Source: Leptospira venezuelensis (GTDB lineage Bacteria; Spirochaetota; Leptospiria; Leptospirales; Leptospiraceae). From it: a DNA stretch of 64,000 nt. The notes under the pieces were generated by a model. That model ran no database searches and was not told where the DNA came from. It worked only from the letters and a program-made list of their open reading frames with translations. The position numbers were made by a program, and so were the translations under genes. Below are positions 17,087 to 25,196 of the stretch, in pieces. Positions within the stretch are counted from its first letter, which is position 1, and every line of letters starts with the position of its first letter. The stretch covers positions 186,001 through 250,000 of the forward strand of contig NZ_NETS01000007.1 of the NCBI RefSeq assembly GCF_002150035.1, given 5' to 3'.

Positions 17087-18502
17087 ATGAAAATCGAACA
17101 AAGCAGAAAGAGCCTTTCTCTTTTGACAGGGATTTTAATATTCCTGCTCAATTGTAACGGGGAGAAGGCTGTAAACACGGAAAGTTTATTAGGACTGATC
17201 CAGAAAACGGACCAAACGAAAATTGGAACAAACTATTCGGACCTTGCGGTTATCGATACTGTAAATGGCACCGGAACATTCTCTTTACTCACTTATAATG
17301 TGGCAGGGCTCCTGGAACCTTTTTCCAGTTCGAACCCAAGTGAGAACACTCCTTATATGGGGCCCTTGATGACTCCATTTGATCTGATTCAAGTCCAAGA
17401 GGATTTTAATTACCATGCAAGTTTGTATGCAAACGATGTGCATCCTTATAGATCCGCCACAAGTGGTGGAATGGGGATTGGAGATGGTTTGAATACATTG
17501 TCCTATTTTCCATTTTCGGATTTCCAAAGAGTGGATTGGGATGCATGTAATGGAACGGATTGTTTAACTCCTAAAGGTTTTACTTTAGCAAGGCATAAGG
17601 TAGCACCCGGAGTATTTTTGGACGTGTATAATTTACATACGAACGCAAGTACAGAAGACGCCGACCTCGCAGCTAGAAGATCTAATGTATTACAAATTCT
17701 GAATTTTATAGAATCCAATTCTGCAGGAAATGCAGTGATCGTGATGGGAGACACGAATACGAGATACACCAGATCGGGCGACAATATCAGAGAGTTTATT
17801 AATCGCGGATTTACTGATGTTTGGATTCAGCTGATCCGAGGTGGATCATATCCAACACAAGGAGCAGATGCTTTGACGGACTGCGAAGGTCATAGAACAA
17901 GTGCAGGATGCGAGATAGTGGATAAAATATTCTATCGTGGGAATTCCTATATTTCTTTATCTCCTAGTTCTTATTTGATAGAAGAGGCAAGATTTGTGCA
18001 TCCGGTGACAGGAGTTCCTCTTTCAGACCATTATGCAGTCTCTTCTACATTCAATTATTCTCTTTTTCAGAATTTATTGTATAGTGATTCCTTTGGTGGA
18101 CCTCATGGAACTGCATTCAATGATGTGAATTCTCTTCCTTCTTCTCCATCTGTATCTAAATTAAGTTTAAGATCCGGATCAAGAGTGGATGCGGTTTCTT
18201 TACAATTAACGAATGGAACAGTTTTAAGCCATGGAGGAACAGGGGGAAGTTTACAAAGTTTGAGTCTGGGATCGGGAGAGTATTTAGACCAAGTAAAACT
18301 TTGCAGTGGTGTAAAAAATAGTCATACTCGTATTTTTTATGCTCAATTTCGCACAAGCCTAGGAAGATTCTTAACAGGAGGATCTACTACTTCAAGCTGC
18401 ACTACTTATTCAGCACCTAACGGATGGGGAATTATAGGATTTCATGGTAGGAGTGGGGATGAAATAGATACACTAGGTGTCATCTTTGCCCCTGTTCTAT
18501 AA
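17087..18502 (+). CDS. Endonuclease/exonuclease/phosphatase lipoprotein with C-terminal jacalin-like lectin domain
   Basis: 471 residues. A basic start, hydrophobic stretch and LIFLLNC give a lipoprotein signal with Cys23. Residues 60-325 form a DNase-I-like phosphodiesterase domain. Candidate catalytic residues are Asn71 (TYNVAG), Glu105 (VQEDF), His184 (NLHTN), Asp222/Asn224 (MGDTN) and Asp314-His315 (SDHYAV), the pattern shared by sphingomyelinases C and DNases. Residues about 335-470 resemble a jacalin-type beta-prism lectin (GGPHGTAFND, VDAVSLQLTNGT, GEYLDQVKLC, GWGIIGFHGRSGDEIDTLGVIF). The lectin probably targets the enzyme to a glycan or membrane. A sphingomyelinase-like role is plausible but the substrate is not proven. 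GGAG lies 6 bases before the ATG. Confidence 0.85.
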   Translation: MKIEQSRKSLSLLTGILIFLLNCNGEKAVNTESLLGLIQKTDQTKIGTNYSDLAVIDTVNGTGTFSLLTYNVAGLLEPFSSSNPSENTPYMGPLMTPFDLIQVQEDFNYHASLYANDVHPYRSATSGGMGIGDGLNTLSYFPFSDFQRVDWDACNGTDCLTPKGFTLARHKVAPGVFLDVYNLHTNASTEDADLAARRSNVLQILNFIESNSAGNAVIVMGDTNTRYTRSGDNIREFINRGFTDVWIQLIRGGSYPTQGADALTDCEGHRTSAGCEIVDKIFYRGNSYISLSPSSYLIEEARFVHPVTGVPLSDHYAVSSTFNYSLFQNLLYSDSFGGPHGTAFNDVNSLPSSPSVSKLSLRSGSRVDAVSLQLTNGTVLSHGGTGGSLQSLSLGSGEYLDQVKLCSGVKNSHTRIFYAQFRTSLGRFLTGGSTTSSCTTYSAPNGWGIIGFHGRSGDEIDTLGVIFAPVL

Positions 18503-18639
18503 ATGATGGGGAAAGTATTTAGGCCGAACATTCGATAAAAATCGAGGAATAAAAAGCGATCCATTTGTTTCTAAATAAAAAGTTTCCTAAATATGTCCGA
18601 GGTTCGTTTCAGGGCGTATAGGATTTTTAGGAGAAATGA

Positions 18640-19533
18640 ATGTTTCGCTTTCTAACTTCAATCTTAATCATTGCCTTTCTGTTCGTATGTAAGGCTGAGA
18701 ATTCCCAAAAGCAATCGGGGGACGTTTCCGATCTACAGCTCTCTAGATCTGCATCTGCACCTATGCCTTCTGCAGATGGACAGCCAATGCAAGAGGTCGA
18801 GAAAAAACTTACCGGTAAGGCAGGCGAAAGGGAAGAAGCACCAGAGGACCAGATCAAGACCTTTGCTACTCCTAAGATCGGAAATCTGAAGATCGGTCGT
18901 CTTTTAGAATATAAGGTAGATCTAAATTTCGAAACGAAAGATTTTATCGCGGCTCGAAAATTCTTATTAGAACTTTCAGGTAAGTATGGATTTGTTCAGA
19001 GCGAAAGTCTTCAGAATTGGGGAGGAGATACTGAACCAAGTATGACTGCAGTCATTCATGTAAAATCAGCCGACCTATATCAGGTCTTGATGGAATTGGA
19101 GAAAATAGGAACTCTCACTTCTGAAAATATACAGGTAGAAGATCATACTGAAAATTATACATTAGAGCAGATCCATGCAAAAAGGGAGAAGATCAGGATT
19201 GCAAGAAGAACAGATCTTGGTGCAAGATCCACTCCAAGAAATGCAGCCGAGATTGAAGAACTTATAGGGCAATCAGAAGATTCTGCAGACTCTGCTGAGT
19301 TCGAAAAATGGAAGATACTAGATAGGGTCAATTGGGCGAAAATCAGTATCCATATGTACGGTCCTAAAAAACCTAAAGCGGTAGAAGTTCCAAGTTTTGG
19401 AGATGCATTTATCGATTTGGCGAGTCTCGGATTAAAACTGATCCTATCTTTAATCTATATTATTCCTTTAGCATTGATCGCGGCTGGAATTCTATACTTC
19501 ATTAAATATGCCAAAAATAAATGGTTCAAATAA
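18640..19533 (+). CDS. DUF4349-domain lipoprotein/membrane protein
   Basis: 297 residues. An N-terminal signal with FLFVC suggests lipidation at Cys17. A low-complexity linker follows (about 20-75), then the DUF4349 region (about 85-245) with LEYKVDLNFETKDFIAARKFLLELSGKYGFVQSES and a pair of helices (ENYTLEQIHAKREKIRIARR). One membrane helix lies at about 262-287, with a short basic cytoplasmic end. DUF4349 proteins are envelope proteins of unknown function with a periplasmic coiled-coil domain. AGGAG lies 7 bases before the ATG. Confidence 0.82.
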   Translation: MFRFLTSILIIAFLFVCKAENSQKQSGDVSDLQLSRSASAPMPSADGQPMQEVEKKLTGKAGEREEAPEDQIKTFATPKIGNLKIGRLLEYKVDLNFETKDFIAARKFLLELSGKYGFVQSESLQNWGGDTEPSMTAVIHVKSADLYQVLMELEKIGTLTSENIQVEDHTENYTLEQIHAKREKIRIARRTDLGARSTPRNAAEIEELIGQSEDSADSAEFEKWKILDRVNWAKISIHMYGPKKPKAVEVPSFGDAFIDLASLGLKLILSLIYIIPLALIAAGILYFIKYAKNKWFK

Positions 19534-19560
19534 ATTAAGAAAATATAAAGTATAACCAAA

Positions 19561-19590
19561 GGGTCGCAGAGATTAAAAGTCCTGCGGCCC
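19561..19590. repeat. GC-rich hairpin between DUF4349 and sufE
   Basis: GGGTCGCAG (19561-19569) against CTGCGGCCC (19582-19590), one G-U pair, 12-base loop. No T run follows on the plus strand, so it is a weak terminator or a leader structure. Confidence 0.35.
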
Positions 19591-19686
19591 AGATATCATT
19601 TCTGAAAAATGCTTTAATTCCAGATTATTTTGTTTCCGGGGAAACCATGGTTTTTAGCCTAGAAGAAAAGTGCCTGGGGGAAAAGA

Positions 19687-20085
19687 ATGCCGACTCTGGA
19701 AGAAGCTCAAAAAGAAATTATCGCCGAGTTCTCGGAAGCTGCAGACTGGGAAGAAAGATACCAGATGCTGATCGAGATAGGGGACGAGCTTCCTGTTTTG
19801 GCTCCGGAATTAAAAACAGAAGATAGATTGGTCCCAGGTTGCCAATCCAGGGTTTGGGTTGTTCCGGAAGAAAAAGAAGGCAAATTATTTATCCAAGCGG
19901 ATAGCGATTCTGCGATCACCAAAGGAATGATCGCATTACTCTTACGAGTTTTTTCGGGAAGAACAAAAGAAGAGATTAAGTCTGCATCTTTAGAATTCCT
20001 AAAAGAGATCGGACTGGATAAACATCTTTCCATGAGCCGTAGAAATGGTCTCTACTCTATGGTTAATAGAATTAGAAGTTTTTAA
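19687..20085 (+). CDS. sufE: SufE-family cysteine desulfuration protein
   Basis: 132 residues, the usual SufE size. The active-site loop VPGCQSRVWV contains Cys52, which accepts persulfide sulfur from the SufS cysteine desulfurase and passes it to the SufBCD scaffold for Fe-S cluster assembly. The C-terminal helix with LSMSRRNGLYSMVNRI is family-typical. No sufS or sufBCD gene is in the window, so it stands apart from the other suf genes. GGGGGAAAAG gives a strong ribosome site. Its end is 5 bases from the convergent TPM gene. Confidence 0.93.
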   Translation: MPTLEEAQKEIIAEFSEAADWEERYQMLIEIGDELPVLAPELKTEDRLVPGCQSRVWVVPEEKEGKLFIQADSDSAITKGMIALLLRVFSGRTKEEIKSASLEFLKEIGLDKHLSMSRRNGLYSMVNRIRSF

Positions 20086-20090
20086 TATTT

Positions 20091-20645
20091 CTAACTTATA
20101 TAAGGTTCGTTCGAGACCTCGTTCGGATTTTTCTTTCCGGCAGGAAAATGTTTACTCAGTTCTTCCGTTAGTTCTTTAATCCCTGTCAGTATCGCATTTT
20201 TAGGAACACCGGATTTAAAACCTTCTCCTATCTTAGTAGAGATCAGATTCAATTTTTCTTGCCCTATCTTTTTGTAAATACCACGATCTGCTAAGGTTAC
20301 GATTTTCTTTTCAGAAAGAAGAATATAGATCAGTATTCCTGTATTTTCTTCTGTGTCCCAAACTTTTAAGAAAGAGAACATCTCTATCGCTCTATCTCTT
20401 GCGGTTTTGCCGGAGAATATTTGGAAAATCGGGATCTTTGTTTCGACCGCTACTTTTAATTCCCCTCTGTGAGTTTTTTCGGAATCTGCAACTGCAGATG
20501 TGATCTCTCTCAGTTCCTTGGGACTAAAATATTTTCTTAATAAAGTAAAACCTGATAGAGGTCCATTTCCTATTCTGAATAAGTCTAGGAACCCTGCAAA
20601 AATATTGCGTATAAGTCTTTCGATTAAAGAAGGATTTTTGCTCAT
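20091..20645 (-). CDS. TPM-domain protein (second copy)
   Basis: 184 residues from the ATG at 20645; a TTG 12 bases upstream is in frame but would overlap the preceding gene. The TPM domain (about 40-165) shows FSPKELREITSAVADSEKTHRGELKVAVETK and ENTGILIYILLSEKKIVTLADRGIYKKIGQEK. Unlike its neighbour it lacks a signal peptide and the glycine-rich tail. TPM domains (TLP18.3/Psb32/MOLO-1) occur in envelope and thylakoid proteins; some were reported to have phosphatase activity, and most bacterial ones are unassigned. It is the third gene of a LemA-TPM-TPM cluster, starting 5 bases after the previous stop. Confidence 0.82.
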   Translation of the reverse strand: MSKNPSLIERLIRNIFAGFLDLFRIGNGPLSGFTLLRKYFSPKELREITSAVADSEKTHRGELKVAVETKIPIFQIFSGKTARDRAIEMFSFLKVWDTEENTGILIYILLSEKKIVTLADRGIYKKIGQEKLNLISTKIGEGFKSGVPKNAILTGIKELTEELSKHFPAGKKNPNEVSNEPYIS

Positions 20646-20650
20646 AAGAA

Positions 20651-21547
20651 TTACCAATCCGAAGAGGATCCTCCTCCGCTAAAATCTCCTCCTCCGCCGC
20701 TGAAAGAATCACCTGAAGATGAAGAAGAACCCCAGCCAGAGTCACCGGAACTATAGGAGCTCCAAGAACTTCCGGACCATCCACTTCCTCCACCAGAACC
20801 TGGATTTTTGGCCGCTATATAGATGATACATAGCAGTATAAAGAATATTACCAAAAGTGGAAGCATTACTTCTAAAGAAAAACCTAATAATCCCCCCACC
20901 CAATATCCTGCGTAAGTAGCAACTCCCGCTTGGAGTAGGCTAAATAATTTTCTAAATAAGAATCCAACTACGATCCCTATTACGACCAAGGCTCCTATAT
21001 AAAGTCCGAAATTATCATCTTCTGTTTCTGCGTTTGATGATCCGTAACTGGTGGAGCTTGGTTCAGGCAATTGTTCTCCGTCGATAAGCCCGAGTATCTT
21101 TTCGATTCCTTGGTCAATTCCTTCGAAATATTTACCTTCTTTGAATAGGGGTCTAACGTATTCTAACTGGATTCTTTTACTGACTACGTCCGGTATGGCT
21201 CCTTCTAATCCTCGTCCGATCTCAAAACGCATTTTTCGATCGTCTTTTGCGACTAAAAAGATAACTCCGTCTGCAGTACCTTTTCTTCCTATTTTCCAAT
21301 CTTCAGCTAAACGAATAGAATACTGCTCTATTGTCTCATCACCCGTTGTTGGTATGATGACCAAAACCACCTGGCTTCCTTTACGTTTTTCGAAGTCTCT
21401 AAGTTTATTTTCTAAATTAGAAACTTCTTCTTCGCTTAATGTAGAAGTCAGGTCTGTGACCCTATGCGCCAATTTGGGAATAGGGATCTGATCCGCGAAA
21501 ATCCCGGTACTGAATAATAAAAATGGAAGAAAAAACAACCGTCTCAT
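20651..21547 (-). CDS. TPM-domain membrane protein, YgcG-like
   Basis: 298 residues. A signal peptide (RLFFLPFLLFSTGIFA) is followed by a TPM domain at about 20-160 (VTDLTSTLSEEEVSNLENKLRDFE, GSQVVLVIIPTTGDETIEQYSIRLAEDWKIG, KRIQLEYVRPLFKEGKYFEGI). Two or three membrane helices follow at about 180-250, and the C-terminus is rich in Gly, Ser and Trp with GGGGDFSGGGSS, typical of YgcG proteins. It lies directly after lemA. LemA and YgcG-like genes are often paired in bacteria, which suggests that they work together at the membrane. The molecular job is unknown. Confidence 0.88.
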   Translation of the reverse strand: MRRLFFLPFLLFSTGIFADQIPIPKLAHRVTDLTSTLSEEEVSNLENKLRDFEKRKGSQVVLVIIPTTGDETIEQYSIRLAEDWKIGRKGTADGVIFLVAKDDRKMRFEIGRGLEGAIPDVVSKRIQLEYVRPLFKEGKYFEGIDQGIEKILGLIDGEQLPEPSSTSYGSSNAETEDDNFGLYIGALVVIGIVVGFLFRKLFSLLQAGVATYAGYWVGGLLGFSLEVMLPLLVIFFILLCIIYIAAKNPGSGGGSGWSGSSWSSYSSGDSGWGSSSSSGDSFSGGGGDFSGGGSSSDW

Positions 21548-21561
21548 CTGAAATCTATTTT

Positions 21562-22173
21562 TTAGAATTGGACTTGAGGAGGTTTAGAAATCTCTTTTTC
21601 GTTTTCTACGCTGAAATTCGGCTTCACATCGTAACCGAAAATTTTAGCGGTGATCACGTTTGGAAATGTTCTGACTGTGATGTTATATTCTTGAACAGAA
21701 GTGATATATCGGTTTCTTGCAACAGCGATCCTGTTTTCAGTACCTTCTAACTGAGCTTGTAAGCCTATAAAACTTTTGTCCGATTTTAGGTCCGGATATT
21801 TTTCTACAACCACCATCAATCTGGATAATGCAGAGGTCATTTGTCCTTGTGCCTGATTGAATTTTGCAAACAGTTCAGGATTATTTAGTACTTCAGGTGT
21901 TGCTTGGACGGAACCTACACTGGCTCTGGCTCTTGTGACCTCGATCAATACTTCTTTTTCTTGAGCGGCGTAACCTTTTACTGTATTGACCAGGTTCGGG
22001 ATGAGATCCGCTCTTCTCTGGTACATATTGATTACTTCTGACCAAGCAGCTTTTACCTGCTCGTCTTGGACTTGGATCGTGTTATAACCGCATGAGTTTG
22101 TGAAAAACAGGGTCAGACCGATAAAACCGATCAGAAAACTTTTACGGATCCGAAAAAAATCGCCTTGGGACAT
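21562..22173 (-). CDS. lemA: LemA-family lipoprotein
   Basis: 203 residues from the ATG at 22173. The sequence upstream would allow 16 more residues, but GGAGG lies 5 bases before this ATG and the signal peptide begins here. LTLFFTNSC gives a lipobox-like end. The LemA core is clear: NTIQVQDEQVKAAWSEVINMYQRRADLIPNLVNTVKGYAAQEKEVL, then VTRARA and a long antiparallel helical bundle ending in EYNITVRTFPNVI. LemA proteins are envelope proteins of unknown function. It is the first of three tandem genes with two TPM proteins; a 45-residue gene lies 74 bases upstream on the same strand. Confidence 0.9.
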   Translation of the reverse strand: MSQGDFFRIRKSFLIGFIGLTLFFTNSCGYNTIQVQDEQVKAAWSEVINMYQRRADLIPNLVNTVKGYAAQEKEVLIEVTRARASVGSVQATPEVLNNPELFAKFNQAQGQMTSALSRLMVVVEKYPDLKSDKSFIGLQAQLEGTENRIAVARNRYITSVQEYNITVRTFPNVITAKIFGYDVKPNFSVENEKEISKPPQVQF

Positions 22174-22247
22174 TCCCACCTCCGACCTGCGGAATTCTGT
22201 AAGGAAAACGTCCCTTGGCAATCGGTTTTTTCTGGCAACATTCTGTT

Positions 22248-22385
22248 TTATGCCGCCTCTTTTGGGAAATTTTGGTGTTTTTCCAAGGCTCTTTTGCGGA
22301 TTTCTTCGATGAGCTTATCTGCGAGCATTTCTGCCAGAGCGGATATTTTTTCTTGGTTGATCGAGTTTCTATGTTCGGTTTTCAT
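22248..22385 (-). CDS. Small 45-residue helical protein
   Basis: The ATG at 22385 is preceded at 5-6 bases by AAGGAGG, one of the strongest ribosome sites in the window. The frame could be read further upstream to 22511, but that part includes the promoter/leader region and looks non-coding. The product (MKTEHRNSINQEKISALAEM...) is almost wholly predicted amphipathic helix, with LAEMLADKLIEEIRKRALEK in the middle. It has no signal peptide and no known motif. It lies upstream of lemA with no terminator between, so it may be co-transcribed. Confidence 0.6.
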   Translation of the reverse strand: MKTEHRNSINQEKISALAEMLADKLIEEIRKRALEKHQNFPKEAA

Positions 22386-22452
22386 TGGCGCCTCCTTGTG
22401 GTCCGTATATAAAGATACAGCGGGCCCCGGACAAATCGGGCGGGCAGAAAAT

Positions 22453-22477
22453 AAAAAAAACCGGGAAAATTCCCCGG
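22453..22477 (-). terminator. Terminator-like hairpin in the leader of the 45-residue gene
   Basis: On the minus strand CCGGG (22477-22473), a 7-base loop, CCCGG (22465-22461), then eight T down to 22453. It is a good rho-independent terminator, but no minus-strand gene is seen upstream of it; the divergent phosphatase gene starts at 22528. It either ends antisense or short leader transcripts, or acts as an attenuator in front of the small gene and lemA. Confidence 0.55.
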
Positions 22478-22527
22478 CTGCTTCACCCGATAATAAATAG
22501 AAAAATGGCAAGGACCGCCTGGTACGA

Positions 22528-24258
22528 ATGGAATTGGATTACAAAACCCGACTCGAGGAAATCGAGAAGGTAGACGGTTATTTTCGTAGGTCCCCGGAAG
22601 GGATTTGGTCCTACGAGTTGGATTCTCCTTTAGATACCACTTTTCCGATTGAGGAACAGTGTCGGTTGATCTATGAGAATGCGAGACTCACTCATTGCAA
22701 CGATACCATGGCCAGGATCTACGGGTATCATAACGCAGAAGAGATCAAAGGTGTTCTTTTAAAAGACCTTGTTGGACCACCTAACAAGGTGAATGTGTTC
22801 GGTATTATGGAATTTGTACGCTCCGGCTACAAGACCCATGATAGTGAATCAGAAGAAGTAGATCGAAAAGGAAAACGTAAATATTTTCTAAGCACAGCTT
22901 TGGGGGTAGTGGAGAAAGGGTTTTTACTACGAGCTTGGGGAGTGCAGAAGGACGTAACCTCCATCCGTGCAGCAGAGTCCAGACTCAAGAGAACAATTGC
23001 ATTAGAAAGTTTACTCACGCAACTTTCCCGATATTTTTTAAGCGTAGAACCTGGAAACACAACGGAAGCAGTGAACCATGCCTTAGGCGAACTTGGAAAA
23101 TTCTGTGGGGCAGACAGAGCATTTTTATTTTTATACACTCATGCGGGTCTTACCATCTCAAACACGAATGAATGGTGCGCAGATGGAATAGAACATAGGA
23201 TCCATCTATTACAAAATCTTCCTATAGAAACATTTCCTAAATCGGATTACGACACGATTAGTAATAAGGGTCATATTGTTTATGATTCTTTGGATAATGT
23301 TCCTTCTACACATGCTTCTTTAAGAAATCTTTTAGAGAGAAGGGGGACTCGTTCCTTAGTAGTGGTCGGACTTTCTTCGCGTGATGAAGAGCTTGGCTTT
23401 ATCGGATTCGATTCTGTGAAAGGACAAAAACTTTGGACGGAAGAAGATATTTATGTTTTGAGACTCGTAGGCGACTTGATCGTTCTTGCATTCGATAGAC
23501 AAAAAAGAGAATCAGATCTGAACGATTTTTATGAAAGAATGAATCACGATCTGGAATTGGCGCGTCTGACTCAAAGATCTTTAGTCTCTAGAGAATTTCC
23601 TAGTTCACCTTTTTATAAAATGGATAGTTATTTCCGTCCTTTCGAAAAAGTAGGAGGAGATATCATAACGTATATCCAACATGAAACCGGAGTGCTGGAT
23701 ATTTTGTTCGGTGATGTTTCCGGTCATGGGATCTCTTCTGCCATGGTTTCGGGGATGGCAGTACTTTCCTTTAGGCATCATGCAAAAGCAGGACTTTCTC
23801 CGGCAGAAGGTATCCAGCAGTTCGTAAAAGATCTAAAACCTATGGTGGTGGAACATCATATCGCCGCTGTCTGGGCTAGGTTTTTTCCTTTAGAGAAAAA
23901 GTTAGTCTACTCTTACGCAGGCCATCCTCCCATCGTGCTGTTCAGAGGAGAAGAGAAGATAGAACTGAAAGGTATGAATCTTCCTCTTCTGATCTTTGAT
24001 TCTATAGAATATTTTAACGAATCGATTAAATTACAAAAAGATGATAGAATCGTATTCTATTCTGATGGAATGTATGAAGTGTTTAATGCTGAGGGTAGAA
24101 TATTGGATCTGCCTGGTTTTCAGGACATTCTGCTTCAACATAGAGATCTTGGAAACCTAGACGAGTATTTGGATCAAGTTGTCTCAGAAGTATTCCAATT
24201 TTCTGAAGGTGTATTTGGAGATGATATGGCTATGTTAGTTATTGATATTAATGGGTAG
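22528..24258 (+). CDS. PAS-GAF-SpoIIE serine phosphatase (RsbU-type signalling protein)
   Basis: 576 residues, cytoplasmic. A PAS domain (about 15-145; LTHCNDTMARIYGYHNAEEIKG) is followed by a GAF domain (about 165-325; FCGADRAFLFLYTHAG, ERRGTRSLVVVGL) and a PP2C-type SpoIIE domain (about 340-575). Metal-binding residues are in FGDVSGHGISSAM (Asp near 393) and DDMAML near the end; LVYSYAGHPPIVL is typical. Such proteins dephosphorylate anti-sigma-antagonist proteins in response to a ligand or redox cue, steering alternative sigma factors. No partner anti-sigma gene is adjacent. The upstream region is shared with the divergent small gene. Confidence 0.92.
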   Translation: MELDYKTRLEEIEKVDGYFRRSPEGIWSYELDSPLDTTFPIEEQCRLIYENARLTHCNDTMARIYGYHNAEEIKGVLLKDLVGPPNKVNVFGIMEFVRSGYKTHDSESEEVDRKGKRKYFLSTALGVVEKGFLLRAWGVQKDVTSIRAAESRLKRTIALESLLTQLSRYFLSVEPGNTTEAVNHALGELGKFCGADRAFLFLYTHAGLTISNTNEWCADGIEHRIHLLQNLPIETFPKSDYDTISNKGHIVYDSLDNVPSTHASLRNLLERRGTRSLVVVGLSSRDEELGFIGFDSVKGQKLWTEEDIYVLRLVGDLIVLAFDRQKRESDLNDFYERMNHDLELARLTQRSLVSREFPSSPFYKMDSYFRPFEKVGGDIITYIQHETGVLDILFGDVSGHGISSAMVSGMAVLSFRHHAKAGLSPAEGIQQFVKDLKPMVVEHHIAAVWARFFPLEKKLVYSYAGHPPIVLFRGEEKIELKGMNLPLLIFDSIEYFNESIKLQKDDRIVFYSDGMYEVFNAEGRILDLPGFQDILLQHRDLGNLDEYLDQVVSEVFQFSEGVFGDDMAMLVIDING

Positions 24259-24269
24259 TGGCCTTAATT

Positions 24270-25193
24270 TTACTCGGTAACCTTCTTTTTTCTGCCTAAT
24301 AAAAATACTCCTGAAAGAACTATGATCGTCCCGGCCACGTTTTCCCAGGTGATGATCTCTCCTAAGAGGATTGCTGCCAAAAACAAAGTAAATACGGGAC
24401 CTACACTTCCAGCGATGGACGCCTTATTGGAACCTATTCTTTGGATTCCTGCAGTTGTTAAGAATGCAGGAACTACTGTTGTCAAAAATCCTAAGGCAAA
24501 TCCATATCCATAAACCTGCCAAGGTTGATGCATTAGGATTTCATAATTCTTTGTGAAAAAAAAGTGGATGAGCACGAAAACGCCTGACCAGATCATTAAT
24601 AGGGCGGTGAATTTTCGAGATCCCAGTTTAGGGATCATTTGCCCACTTCCTATTATATAAACTGCATAAGCTAATGCGGATAGAAATACTAGTGTCGCTC
24701 CGATCCATGCGGATTTTCCTTGAGTTTCCGCGTCTGGCAAAAATGCCAATAGTATGCCTGAGTATGTGAGAGCTACAGAATAGATTTCGATTTTGTGAAC
24801 CTTCTTCTTTAGAAAAACAAAGCCTAAAAGTAAAACAAGTGCCGGGAATGTGAACAAAACTAACCTTTCCATAGAAGCGGATAAGTATTCCAATCCCCAG
24901 AAATCAAAGAAGCTGGCCATATAATAGCCGATGAATGCGAGTAAAACCACAATCCCATAATCGTTTCGGGAAATTGGATTGTCTGATCTTTTAGAAGTTT
25001 CTTGGTAAAGAACGAAAGCGAAGAATGGAATTGCAAATATCATTCTGAGTGCGAGCACCGTGACTGAGTCTATTCCAAATTTATAAACTAATTTTACGAG
25101 CACTCCCTTAGAGGAGAATAATACGGTTCCCGCCAGAGCATATAGGTATCCTAAAGTCTCTTCGTTGGATCTAAAAGTCAGAGTGGACTTCAA
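24270..25193 (-). CDS. EamA/DMT-superfamily permease
   Basis: 307 residues with ten predicted membrane helices in two EamA halves. The first half contains SSKGVLVKLVYKFGIDSVTVLALRMIFAIPF and the second WSGVFVLIHFF to LLGEIITWENVAGTIIVLSGVFLLGRKKK. This family exports or exchanges amino acids, nucleosides and other metabolites; the substrate cannot be read from sequence. It starts 4 bases after the stop of a lipoprotein gene, so both are in one operon. Confidence 0.88.
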   Translation of the reverse strand: MKSTLTFRSNEETLGYLYALAGTVLFSSKGVLVKLVYKFGIDSVTVLALRMIFAIPFFAFVLYQETSKRSDNPISRNDYGIVVLLAFIGYYMASFFDFWGLEYLSASMERLVLFTFPALVLLLGFVFLKKKVHKIEIYSVALTYSGILLAFLPDAETQGKSAWIGATLVFLSALAYAVYIIGSGQMIPKLGSRKFTALLMIWSGVFVLIHFFFTKNYEILMHQPWQVYGYGFALGFLTTVVPAFLTTAGIQRIGSNKASIAGSVGPVFTLFLAAILLGEIITWENVAGTIIVLSGVFLLGRKKKVTE

Positions 25194-25196
25194 TGT

